Assembly (NCBI GenBank): GCA_937895935.1
Contig: CALBKX010000052.1
Span: 1 to 11,475, forward strand
Direction: 5' to 3'
Source: an uncultured Clostridia bacterium
GTDB taxonomy: Bacteria; Bacillota; Clostridia; Christensenellales; UBA1242
Length of the DNA: 11,475 nucleotides
Shown here: piece by piece, positions 1 through 8,261 of the stretch
Position numbering within the stretch: the first letter of the stretch is position 1
Layout of the letters: the number at the start of each line of letters is the position of its first letter
Program-made: the position numbers and the translations under genes
Notes under the pieces: model-generated
Seen by the model: the letters and a program-made list of their open reading frames with translations, nothing else
Database searches by the model: none
Told to the model about the DNA's origin: nothing

Positions 1-898
1 TTTCATTTGGTACAAAACCATAATACGATTGTTCTAAACCGCTATTATAGAGTTCATGTATGTTATTATTGTGAAATAAAAAGTACTGTCCAACATTTTT
101 TAAACTTGATACATTTAGTTTTTTTAAAGTTGTGTTTATAAACAAACAATTATCACCAATTTTTTCAACTTTTGGTATATTAAATTCTTGTAGTGTGTTG
201 TTAAAGTTAAACAGATAATCGCCTATACTTTTTAATTCTGGCATATAAAACCTTATCATCTTTTCATTGTGTGATAAACAACTATTCCCTAAAGATGTTA
301 ACTTTGGTGCGTAAAAATCAACCAAATTTTTATTTAAATATAAAAAATAATTACTTATTGTTTTTAAATTTGGTGCTACAAATTTATTTAGGTTTATATT
401 TTCATACATAAAATAGTAATCAATACTATTAATATTTGGTAAATCTATTTTTTTTAGACCTTTGTTTTTATATAGAAAACCATAACCAATTTTTTTCACA
501 TTTGGCAAATCAATTTTAGATATTAAAACATTATCATTTAAAAATAAATTACCTATTGTTTGAAGTTTTGGAGCATTAAACGCATGTAAATTTTGGTTAT
601 GAAACAAAAAACTATCACCTATTGATTGTAAATTTCGGAGTTCAATGTTTTCTAGTTCTTCATTTGATTCTAAAAAATAATTACCAATAAGTTTTACCTT
701 AGGCAAATTTATGTCCGTCATTTCTAAATTATATTTTAAAAAACTAGAACCTATTTCTATCACATTAGGCAAATTTATTGATTTAATTATTATATTTGAT
801 AACATAAAAGAATCACCAATATTAACAACATTTGGAATTTCTATGTTTGTCAAGGCGTAATTGTACAACAAAAATTTATTATCTATTTTTCTTATGTG
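1..898 (-). repeat. LRR array of paralogue D (at least 14 units of 22 codons)
   Basis: Protein-level tandem repeats with a 66-bp period. Each unit follows the pattern P-x-L/V-x-x-I-G-x-x-F-L-x-x-N-x-x-L-x-x-h-x-h, where h is hydrophobic. Units alternate irregularly between L-P-N and A-P-K openings. The array is cut by the window edge. Confidence 0.85.
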
Positions 899-1915
899 TT
901 CATTTTTATAGCCAATAATTTCATTAAACTGGTTTATAGTAATAAAAATTTGTTTTTTGTTTGAATCAATTATTATTTTTTTATTATGATTTTCTAATTT
1001 TTCAACAGTTATTTTATCAATTTTGCCAATTGTTGATACAAAAGAATCATTAAAGTTTTCATCGTACAATTTTAAAGTTTTTTCGTTACAATTTAATACA
1101 AAATAATCAATTAAAAAATTACTAGACTTGTCTATTTGTATTACATTACCTTTTTTTATAATTATATTATTTTCACAATAATATATATCATTTATGTACA
1201 AATTATATTTATAAAATTTACCGTTTTTGGCTTTGACAAAATTTGGAAGAGTAAAATTTTCAATTTTCTCTTGTCGTAAATTAATTCCAAAAGTATGTAT
1301 AAAAGAATAAGTAAGTCCAGGGATAATGTTATCCAAATTATTACCAAATGTAGCATCGGGGTTTAAAACAGAATGATTATATCTATTTTTTATTGATAAT
1401 ACACTATAATCGCCTTTTGTAAACTGAAAACTAAGCACGCTTGTTCCATATTCATCTTGTCTACTTGGCACTTTAAAACTTTCTCTTTTTATTTCTTTTA
1501 CGCTCTTTTTAACTGCAAACCACACTCTACAACTGCTTAATCGTTTTCCATTAAATGAACATAATTTTTCATTAGGTTTATAATATTTTTGATAACTCAT
1601 CATTTCATCTTCACTTAAACATTCTGGAAATAAAATATATCCAGCTTTATCTAAAAGTTTAAAAGGTGTTTCATCAGATTCAATCATTTTGGCATCTTCA
1701 TTATCAACAAATGTAAAAATATATTTTCTAAAATCATCAAACATATTGTTATTTTTAAGTTCTCCATAAAGATAATGTGTGGGTGCAAAATTGCTTAATA
1801 AAATACTGGTTAACTTCCCTTCATTCTCTAATATTGTTGGAAAAAGAGAACGACAAAGATGAGAAAATTTTTCTCCATATATTTTCTTGATGTTTTTTAA
1901 TTCAGTATTTTCCAT
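1..1915 (-). CDS. Leucine-rich-repeat paralogue D (3' end outside window)
   Basis: Fourth member of the tandem family, open for 638 codons from the ATG at 1915 to the window edge with no stop, so its C-terminus is missing. The start is preceded by AAAAAGGA at a suitable distance and aligns exactly with the other three copies. Residues 1-205 are the constant domain: HLCR at 19-22, PEC at 97-99, LCSF at 118-121, RVWFAVKK at 130-137, RQDEYGTSV at 152-160, KNRYNH at 176-181 and NPDATF at 185-190. A beta-rich linker follows, with CENN at 247-250, and then at least fourteen 22-residue repeats from about residue 340. No signal peptide or membrane segment is seen. It lies 88 bp downstream of paralogue C, the only real gap inside the cluster. 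Its DNA around codons 12-22 matches paralogue A more closely than B or C. Function unknown. Confidence 0.93.
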   Translation of the reverse strand, partial: MENTELKNIKKIYGEKFSHLCRSLFPTILENEGKLTSILLSNFAPTHYLYGELKNNNMFDDFRKYIFTFVDNEDAKMIESDETPFKLLDKAGYILFPECLSEDEMMSYQKYYKPNEKLCSFNGKRLSSCRVWFAVKKSVKEIKRESFKVPSRQDEYGTSVLSFQFTKGDYSVLSIKNRYNHSVLNPDATFGNNLDNIIPGLTYSFIHTFGINLRQEKIENFTLPNFVKAKNGKFYKYNLYINDIYYCENNIIIKKGNVIQIDKSSNFLIDYFVLNCNEKTLKLYDENFNDSFVSTIGKIDKITVEKLENHNKKIIIDSNKKQIFITINQFNEIIGYKNEHIRKIDNKFLLYNYALTNIEIPNVVNIGDSFMLSNIIIKSINLPNVIEIGSSFLKYNLEMTDINLPKVKLIGNYFLESNEELENIELRNLQSIGDSFLFHNQNLHAFNAPKLQTIGNLFLNDNVLISKIDLPNVKKIGYGFLYKNKGLKKIDLPNINSIDYYFMYENINLNKFVAPNLKTISNYFLYLNKNLVDFYAPKLTSLGNSCLSHNEKMIRFYMPELKSIGDYLFNFNNTLQEFNIPKVEKIGDNCLFINTTLKKLNVSSLKNVGQYFLFHNNNIHELYNSGLEQSYYGFVPNE

Positions 1916-1960
1916 TAAATCTATTCCTTTTTAAAAATTATTAGCTTTGCATATAAAGGT

Positions 1961-1976
1961 ATCTTAAATTTAAGAT
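1961..1976. promoter_or_regulatory. 16-bp perfect palindrome upstream of paralogue D
   Basis: ATCTTAAATTTAAGAT reads the same on both strands. It lies in the 88-bp gap between paralogues C and D, 46 bp before the D start codon. It could be an operator for a repressor dimer, a weak hairpin with the T-run on its plus-strand side, or chance in AT-rich DNA. Only poor promoter-like boxes lie between it and the D start (TTAAGA, then AATAAT with a long spacer), so an independent D promoter is possible but not shown. Confidence 0.35.
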
Positions 1977-2003
1977 TTTTTTATTCCTAAATAAGTTCAT
2001 TTT

Positions 2004-3995
2004 TTAACGACTTAACCCTTCATTTTGTTTTTTCTTTTTTAAAGAATTGTAAAACTTTTCAAAATTAAAATTAGAATTATTTTTTAAAAAACAACTACCT
2101 ATTTTTTTTATGTTTGGTGCAGTAAAACTTGATAAGACTTTATTTTCTTCCAAAAAATAACTCCCGACTTCTTTCAATTTTGGAGCATTAAATGATGTCA
2201 TAACATTATTGTTGTTTAAGAAGCAAGTACCAGTTTTTTCTAGATTTGGGATATTTAGTTTGTTTAAAACAAAATTATTTTTAAGAAAATTATCACCAAT
2301 TTCGGTTACGCTTGGCAAATTCAACTCTGTTATTGTTGTCATATTTTTGCCTAAAAAATAATCACCTATTTTTTTAACTCGCGGTATATTTATTGATTTT
2401 AAATTAACATCATGATACATAAACATACTTCCAATTTCTTCAAGTTTTGGCAAATTCACCTTCTCTATAAATGGATTGGTCATGAAAAAGTTATCACCTG
2501 CAAATGTTAGGTTTTGCAAATTAACTTCTTTTATATTTTTATTGTTGCTCATAAAGCTTTTTAAAGCAATTTTTAAGTTATTAAGTGATAATATTTCAAT
2601 GTTTTCATTTGCTTGTAGGAACATTTCCCCAACCGATTCTAACTTATCAGCTTGAAATTCTTTTAATTCTAAATTTGACATCAAAAAGCAATTTCCTATT
2701 GATTTTACATTGGGAATAAAAATTTCATTTAACAAACTATTGTATGATAACATACAATTGTCTATTTTTTCCAAATATGGGGCTTTAAATATTTTTAATT
2801 TTAGATTGCAATATAAAAACCTGCTTCCAATTCTTTTAATATTTGGAATGTTACATTCTTCTAAATATACATTTTGACTTAAAACTCCGTTTCCAATTTC
2901 ACTAACATTTGGCAAATCTAATTTTTGTAAACATTTATTAAAAGATAAAAAATTATTATTAATTTTAATAATATTTTTATTTTCATATCCAATTAATTGA
3001 TTTTTTTTATTTACAATTAATTTAACAACCTCGCCTTTTTTATTTAATAAATCAATAATTTTATTTTTTTCTGAATCTTTTGATATTTTAATATTTTCAA
3101 TTTTTCCGATACTTTTAATGAATTCATCCTTTTTGTTATTGAAAACATTCATTATCTTTTTATTTTTAAAATCTATTAAATAGTTTTCAACTAAACAGCT
3201 TTGAAACTTATCAAAAATTATTGGCTCATTATTTTTAATCATAACATTGTTTTCACAAAAAAATGTTTCACCCAATCTTAAGTTAAATTTATAAAATTTA
3301 CCATCATTTGCCAAAGTAAAGTTTTGAAGCGAAAATTTTGATGAACTATTGTTAGTATAGTCTATTTTATAAGTTTTAATAAAAGCATCTGAAAGCCCAG
3401 GAATAATTCTATCCAAATCATTTCCAAAAGTCGCATCAGGATTATGAACAGTATGGTTATATCTATTTTTTATTGATAATGAACTATTTTTGCCTCGTGT
3501 AAATTGGATGCTTATTACACTTGTTCCATATTCATCTTGTCGTTTTGGATTTTTAAAATCAAGCCTGTGAATTGAATCTACATTCTTTTTGACTGCAAAC
3601 CATACTCTACAAGTTTGTAGTCTTTTCGAGTCAAAAGTGCACAATTCTTCATATTCAAAATAGTACTTTTTGAATTCGTTTATTTCTTTATCACTTTTGC
3701 ATTCAGGATATAAAATATATCCCGCTTCTTCCATCAATTCTTTTGGTGTTTTATTTGTTTGAATACGTTTTTGTTTTATTGATTTTGCAAAAGAATAAAC
3801 AAACGCTCTAAATTCTTGCGTTTTATCATTTTTTATAATTACATCATATATCGAGTGAGTTGGAGCAAATTTACTTGTAATTATTCTAGTAAGTTCTCCT
3901 TGATCTTCTAAAATGGTAGGAAAAAGATCACGACAAAGATGTGCAAATTTTTCACCATAGTATTTTTTTATGTAATTAATTTCACTATTTTCCAT
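2004..3995 (-). CDS. Leucine-rich-repeat paralogue C
   Basis: A 663-residue protein of unknown function. The constant domain (residues 1-205) carries all family motifs: HLCR 19-22, AGYILYPEC 91-99, LCTF 118-121, RVWFAVKK 130-137, RQDEYGTSV 152-160, KNRYNH 176-181 and NPDATF 185-190. A linker with CENN at 247-250 precedes fourteen repeats (about 341-643), then a lysine-rich tail (KKKK near 654-657) with no sorting signal or membrane anchor. One repeat, near residues 538-560, has 23 residues instead of 22. Translation is probably coupled to paralogue B: the ATG begins 2 bases after the B stop codon, and its binding site GAGGT lies inside the last codons of B. The constant domain resembles B most (FAHLCRDLFPTILE in both), which suggests B and C come from a recent duplication. 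LRR arrays usually bind proteins or glycans; the ligand here is unknown. Confidence 0.95.
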   Translation of the reverse strand: MENSEINYIKKYYGEKFAHLCRDLFPTILEDQGELTRIITSKFAPTHSIYDVIIKNDKTQEFRAFVYSFAKSIKQKRIQTNKTPKELMEEAGYILYPECKSDKEINEFKKYYFEYEELCTFDSKRLQTCRVWFAVKKNVDSIHRLDFKNPKRQDEYGTSVISIQFTRGKNSSLSIKNRYNHTVHNPDATFGNDLDRIIPGLSDAFIKTYKIDYTNNSSSKFSLQNFTLANDGKFYKFNLRLGETFFCENNVMIKNNEPIIFDKFQSCLVENYLIDFKNKKIMNVFNNKKDEFIKSIGKIENIKISKDSEKNKIIDLLNKKGEVVKLIVNKKNQLIGYENKNIIKINNNFLSFNKCLQKLDLPNVSEIGNGVLSQNVYLEECNIPNIKRIGSRFLYCNLKLKIFKAPYLEKIDNCMLSYNSLLNEIFIPNVKSIGNCFLMSNLELKEFQADKLESVGEMFLQANENIEILSLNNLKIALKSFMSNNKNIKEVNLQNLTFAGDNFFMTNPFIEKVNLPKLEEIGSMFMYHDVNLKSINIPRVKKIGDYFLGKNMTTITELNLPSVTEIGDNFLKNNFVLNKLNIPNLEKTGTCFLNNNNVMTSFNAPKLKEVGSYFLEENKVLSSFTAPNIKKIGSCFLKNNSNFNFEKFYNSLKKKKQNEGLSR
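2067..2975 (-). repeat. LRR array of paralogue C (14 units of 22 codons)
   Basis: Fourteen tandem protein repeats. The I-G-x-x-F-L core is clear in most units; the seventh and eighth are the most diverged (I-A-L-K-S-F-M and A-G-D-N-F-F). One unit has an extra residue in its loop. Confidence 0.85.
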
Positions 3996-3997
3996 AC

Positions 3998-5854
3998 TTA
4001 TTTTACCTCTATTTCATCAGTTTCTTGAAAAAATTTTATTTTTTTTAATAACTTTCTTTTTTTGTTATTAATTAAATAATCTACACCAATTTTTTTTAGA
4101 TTTGGAACATAAAAATTTTCTATAGTATTATTATTCATTAAAAATTTTTCTCCTATTTTTATTAAACTTGGAGTATAAAAATTTTTAAAAATGACATTTG
4201 AAGGCATAAAACAATTTTCTATATATTGTAATTGTGGTGCTATAAAATTATTAAGCCTATCATTATGGCATAAAAAGTAACTACCTATTGTGGTTATAGA
4301 TGGAATATTTAAATCTTTTAAAGATTTATTATTGTACATAAAATAATTACCTATATGTTTTAATTTTGGAAATTCTAATGTACAAACTTCATTGTTACCA
4401 TATAAAAAATTTTCACAAATTATTTCCAAGTTTGGAACATCTAATTTAGTTAATTTTTTATTGTTCTCACAAAAACTATGACCAATTGAAATCAATTTTG
4501 GTGCTGAAAATGTTTCCATCAATTCATTTTCAGACATAAAATTGTTTTTTATTATTTTTACTTTAGGTAAGTCTAAACTTTTTATCATTAAATTTGAACT
4601 TAAAAATGAATCTCCTATTTCTTCTAGACTAGGAGCATTAAAACTTTTCAAATTTTGGTTAAACAACAAAAATCCATTTTTTATAACTTTTAAATTTGAA
4701 ACTTTAATAGTCTTTAAAACTTGATTGGAATATAGAAATAAATTTCCAACTGTTTGTAAATTTGGCAGTTCTAGCTCCTTTAAAGTTCGATTGTTTTCAA
4801 GAAAATTATCTCCTATATTCTCAATGTTTTGATTTTTATAGCCTATTATTTCATTGTGTTTATTAATTTTTATTTCAATTGGATACGTAGAATCATTTTT
4901 GACAATTATTTTTTTATTTTCAATTCCATCTTTAACAATGGATATTGTTTTAATATTTCCAACGGACTTGACAAATTCATCTTGTTCATTTGAAAAATTT
5001 TTATATGGTTTAATTATTTTTTCTTTTAAGTCTAAAATGTAATTATCTATTAATATTTTACTAGATTTATCCAAAATATTAATTTTGTTATTTTCAAACA
5101 AAATATTGTTTTCACAATAGATACAAGAATGTAAACATAAATTATATCTGTAAAATTTTCCATCTTCAGATTTAAAATAGTTAGGCAATTCAAAATTTAT
5201 TAAGCCTTCGTTTAAAAGTTTTATATGATACGTATCCATAAACGCTTTTGTGAGTCCTGGAATTATATTTTCTAGATTATTCCCAAAAGTTGCATCCGGA
5301 TTTGAAACCATATGATTGTATCTATTTTTTATGGAAACAGTGCTTTTTTCTCCTTTTGTAAACTGAATACTTATAACACTTGTTCCATATTCATCTTGTC
5401 TTCTAGGATTTATAAAATCTTTGCGATTAATTTCTTGAATATTTTTTTTGACAGCAAACCACACCCTTGCCGTGTTTAATCTTTGTCCTTTAAATGTACA
5501 TAGTTCTTCGTTTAAAGCATAATATTTTTTAAATTGTTGTATTTGTTCTTCATTTTTACATTCTGGATAAAGAATATATCCCGCCTCATTTAAAAGTTCT
5601 TTTGGACTTTTATTTGTTGAAATTAATTTTGGTTTTTGAATATCTACAAATGTATAAACAAAATTTTTAAATTCCTCTGTCATATCATTCATAATCAAAT
5701 CATCATACAAAGAAAAAGTTGGTGCAAAAGAGTGTTTTAAAATTTTTATTAAAACACCCTCTTGCTCTAAAATAGTTGGAAAAAGATCACGGCAAAGATG
5801 TGCAAATTTTTCACCGTAAATTTTTTTTATTAATTTTAGTTCTGGATTTTCCAT
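3998..5854 (-). CDS. Leucine-rich-repeat paralogue B
   Basis: A 618-residue protein of unknown function with the family layout. An in-frame TTG six bases upstream (5860) would add two residues. The ATG at 5854 is preferred because AAAAGG then sits 6 bases upstream, whereas it would abut the TTG, and because this start brings every constant-domain motif to the same residue number as in the other three copies. The constant domain spans residues 1-205, the linker with CENN at 247-250 follows, and twelve repeats occupy about 343-597. This is the shortest array of the three complete members. The tail is basic then acidic (KKRKLLKKIK, then ETDEIEVK), with no anchor. It starts 13 bases after the stop of paralogue A and ends 2 bases before paralogue C, as expected for one polycistronic message. 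No signal peptide is seen. Confidence 0.95.
   Translation of the reverse strand: MENPELKLIKKIYGEKFAHLCRDLFPTILEQEGVLIKILKHSFAPTFSLYDDLIMNDMTEEFKNFVYTFVDIQKPKLISTNKSPKELLNEAGYILYPECKNEEQIQQFKKYYALNEELCTFKGQRLNTARVWFAVKKNIQEINRKDFINPRRQDEYGTSVISIQFTKGEKSTVSIKNRYNHMVSNPDATFGNNLENIIPGLTKAFMDTYHIKLLNEGLINFELPNYFKSEDGKFYRYNLCLHSCIYCENNILFENNKINILDKSSKILIDNYILDLKEKIIKPYKNFSNEQDEFVKSVGNIKTISIVKDGIENKKIIVKNDSTYPIEIKINKHNEIIGYKNQNIENIGDNFLENNRTLKELELPNLQTVGNLFLYSNQVLKTIKVSNLKVIKNGFLLFNQNLKSFNAPSLEEIGDSFLSSNLMIKSLDLPKVKIIKNNFMSENELMETFSAPKLISIGHSFCENNKKLTKLDVPNLEIICENFLYGNNEVCTLEFPKLKHIGNYFMYNNKSLKDLNIPSITTIGSYFLCHNDRLNNFIAPQLQYIENCFMPSNVIFKNFYTPSLIKIGEKFLMNNNTIENFYVPNLKKIGVDYLINNKKRKLLKKIKFFQETDEIEVK
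4064..4828 (-). repeat. LRR array of paralogue B (12 units of 22 codons)
   Basis: Twelve tandem units with the family pattern. Several have lysine, cysteine or glutamate in place of the usual glycine of the I-G pair (I-K-N-G-F-L, I-C-E-N-F-L, I-E-N-C-F-M), so the array is diverged but keeps its register. Confidence 0.85.
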
Positions 5855-5867
5855 AATCAACCTTTTT

Positions 5868-8261
5868 TTATTTTTCTAATTCGGTTTGCTTTTGTTTTAA
5901 TTTGGATAAAAAGTAATAACCTTTTTGTTTGAGATTAGGTAAATTTATAATTTTTAAACATTGGTTAGAAGATAAAAAATCATCGCCCACTGTTGTTAGT
6001 TTAGGAGCTTTTAAAACCTCAAGCGTATTGTTATAACTTAGAAAATAATCATCAACTTCTTTTAAGTTAGGAAAATACAAGTTTTTTAAACTATTATTTT
6101 TTGTTAAAAAAGATTCTCCTATTTTCACTACATTTGGCAAATAAGCCTTTGAAATTATTTCATTGTTTGGAATAAATTGAGATTTTGTTTCCAATAAATT
6201 TGGTGCTTCAAATTCTTTTAATCTTTCATTTGAATATAAAAAATTATAACCTACTTTTTCTAGTTTTGGAACATTTATGATTTCCAAATTTTTGTTTTTT
6301 TCTAGGAAATTCACACCTGTTATCATAAGTTTTGGTGCATAAAATTCCATTAAATTTAAATTTTCAGAAAGACATCCACTTCCCACCATTTCTAAACTTG
6401 GAAGTTCAATTTTTGTTAAATTGCTTTTGTTTAAAAAATTATTTATAGCAATTTTCAATTTAGGCAAATTTAGACTTTTTAAGTTGTCAGTATAAACAAG
6501 AAAATCTGAGCCAACATTTATAACATTTGGTGCTTCAAAAATTTCTAAAGACCTATTGCTAATTAAAAATGAACTACCTACTACTTTTAATTTTGGTGCA
6601 TAAAATTCTTTTAAGTTTTCATTTTTTTCCATAAAACTACTGCCTATACTTTCTAGTGCTGGAAGATTTAATTTTTTAATTTGAGAATTAAACATAAAAT
6701 CTGACTGTATGCTTTTTAGTTTTGGGAAATCAATTTCTGTTATTTTTTTATTTAGAAACAAAAAACTATCACCTATTGATTTAAGTTCTGGAATGCTGAC
6801 ATTGTTTAATGTTTGACTGTTACATAAAAAGTAATCTTGAATATATTCCACTTTTGGAAGGTTTAAGTTTTCTAATCTTGAATTTCTATGTAAAAAACTA
6901 CTTCCTATTTTTATAGCATTTGGAAGATTAACCTCGGTTATTTTTGTATTCATCGACAAAAAACTATCGTCAATTATAACTGCACTTGGTAAATTAATTG
7001 TTTTTATTCCATCATTTGAAGCTAAAAAATTATAACCTATCTTTTTTAATTTTGGTGCTTCAAACTCATTAAGATTATAATTGTCATATAAAAAATCATA
7101 TCCAACAACTGCCAAGTTCTGCATACTTAATTTTAAAAGATTTTTGTTTCTATACAAAAAACTATTGCCTACTTTTGTCACATATGGCAAATACAAGTTT
7201 GAAAGCAAAGAATTGGCGCGCAAAAAATCATCGCCAATAATTTTTACATTTTCATTTTTATAAGAGCAAATTGCATTGTTTGAATTGATAACTATTTCAA
7301 CATTTTTTTGTTTGTCATTTGAAATAGTAATGGTCTTTGTATTGTTTGCAGTTTTTAAAATTTCAATATTTTTTATTTTTCCAATAGAATTAACAAAAGC
7401 ATCATTTTTGTTTGTATAAGGCTTGATTGTTTTATTTTTCAAGTCTAAAACATAATTATCTATTAAAAGATTATTATAAGATAATTTGATTGGTTCAAAA
7501 TTATCAACTATTATATTGTTTTCACAGAAATAAATATTATTGCTTTCTAAATTAAATCGGTAAAATTTTCTATCGTTTGCTAAAATATAATTGTAGATTG
7601 AAAAATATGAATTATCTAAGTTTAGATCTATGTTATACTTATTAATAAAAGAATTTGTAAGCCCAACAATGATATTATCTAAGTTATTGCAAAAAGTTGC
7701 ATCAGGATTTACAACAGTATGGTTATATCTATTTTTTATAGAAAGAATACTTTTTGCCGATTTAGTAAACTGTATGCTTATAACACTTGTTCCATATTCA
7801 TCTTGTCTTTCAGGATTAATGAAATTTTCACGTTTAATTTGGTCTACATTCTTTTTTACAGCAAACCAAACACGAGCCTTATCCAATCTATTTCCATTAA
7901 AAGTGCATAACTGTTCTGTTGGTTTATAGTATTTTCTAAAATACTGAACATCATCTTCAGTTTTACATTCTGGATAAAGGATGTAACCAGCTTCATCAAA
8001 CAATTCTTCTGGTGTTTTATTAATTTTTATAAATTCTTTATTATTTATCCCCGACAAAAGATAAATGAAATTAACAAATAATTCCACTTTGTTCTCTTTT
8101 ACAAGGTCGTTATACAAGGAAAAAGTTGGAGCAAATTTATTTGTTAAAATATCAGCCAGCATCCCTTCTTTTTCCAAAATAGTAGAAAAATACTCACGAC
8201 AAAGATGAGAAAATTTTTCTCCATATAACTTTTTGATTTTTTTTAAATCAGGGCTATCCAT
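5868..8261 (-). CDS. Leucine-rich-repeat paralogue A
   Basis: The longest complete member, 797 residues, and the first of the tandem set. The constant domain (1-205) has the same motifs at the same positions as the other copies, with minor differences such as CNNL instead of GNNL or GNDL at 191-194. The linker has CENN at 246-249 and conserved stretches around NYVLDLK (269-275) and SIGKI (292-296). Twenty-one repeats follow (about 338-790); two units have lost one residue. The protein ends in a short lysine/glutamate-rich tail. Its ATG overlaps the stop codon of the upstream 97-codon gene by one base (TAATG), which implies translational coupling; AAGGA lies about 10 bases upstream. No signal peptide, membrane segment or wall-sorting motif is visible, so a cytoplasmic location is inferred. 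The LRR class is confident; the function of the head domain and the ligand are unknown. Confidence 0.95.
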   Translation of the reverse strand: MDSPDLKKIKKLYGEKFSHLCREYFSTILEKEGMLADILTNKFAPTFSLYNDLVKENKVELFVNFIYLLSGINNKEFIKINKTPEELFDEAGYILYPECKTEDDVQYFRKYYKPTEQLCTFNGNRLDKARVWFAVKKNVDQIKRENFINPERQDEYGTSVISIQFTKSAKSILSIKNRYNHTVVNPDATFCNNLDNIIVGLTNSFINKYNIDLNLDNSYFSIYNYILANDRKFYRFNLESNNIYFCENNIIVDNFEPIKLSYNNLLIDNYVLDLKNKTIKPYTNKNDAFVNSIGKIKNIEILKTANNTKTITISNDKQKNVEIVINSNNAICSYKNENVKIIGDDFLRANSLLSNLYLPYVTKVGNSFLYRNKNLLKLSMQNLAVVGYDFLYDNYNLNEFEAPKLKKIGYNFLASNDGIKTINLPSAVIIDDSFLSMNTKITEVNLPNAIKIGSSFLHRNSRLENLNLPKVEYIQDYFLCNSQTLNNVSIPELKSIGDSFLFLNKKITEIDFPKLKSIQSDFMFNSQIKKLNLPALESIGSSFMEKNENLKEFYAPKLKVVGSSFLISNRSLEIFEAPNVINVGSDFLVYTDNLKSLNLPKLKIAINNFLNKSNLTKIELPSLEMVGSGCLSENLNLMEFYAPKLMITGVNFLEKNKNLEIINVPKLEKVGYNFLYSNERLKEFEAPNLLETKSQFIPNNEIISKAYLPNVVKIGESFLTKNNSLKNLYFPNLKEVDDYFLSYNNTLEVLKAPKLTTVGDDFLSSNQCLKIINLPNLKQKGYYFLSKLKQKQTELEK
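5892..7250 (-). repeat. LRR array of paralogue A (21 units of 22 codons)
   Basis: Longest array in the window. Units open with either L-P or A-P and keep a regular 22-residue period, apart from two 21-residue units (near residues 513-533 and 600-620). One unit, S-I-G-D-S-F-L-F, is encoded by a 27-base stretch (6755-6781) identical to one in paralogue D (601-627). Confidence 0.88.

Noticed and set aside
1346..1915. Constant domain as an ADP-ribosyltransferase (R ... YGTS ... motif order)
   Set aside because: An arginine followed by a T-S pair is too little; no ExE or equivalent motif could be placed with confidence.
1941..2000. A 19-codon leader reading frame between paralogues C and D
   Set aside because: It has no ribosome binding site and is short enough to arise by chance in AT-rich DNA.
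2067..7250. CRISPR-like or minisatellite DNA repeats
   Set aside because: The 66-bp period comes from diverged protein repeats in frame, with no identical repeats or regular spacers.
7630..7929. Plus-strand open frame of 99 codons inside paralogue A
   Set aside because: It lies opposite the most conserved head-domain coding region and is a shadow of it; the other plus-strand frames, such as 10051-10317 and 11196-11390, are likewise shadows of serS and trpS.
1..8261. Calling the LRR genes BspA-like surface adhesins
   Set aside because: The repeats are related in pattern, but the unit is 22 residues and there is no signal peptide or anchor; the N-terminal domain is also not that of BspA proteins.
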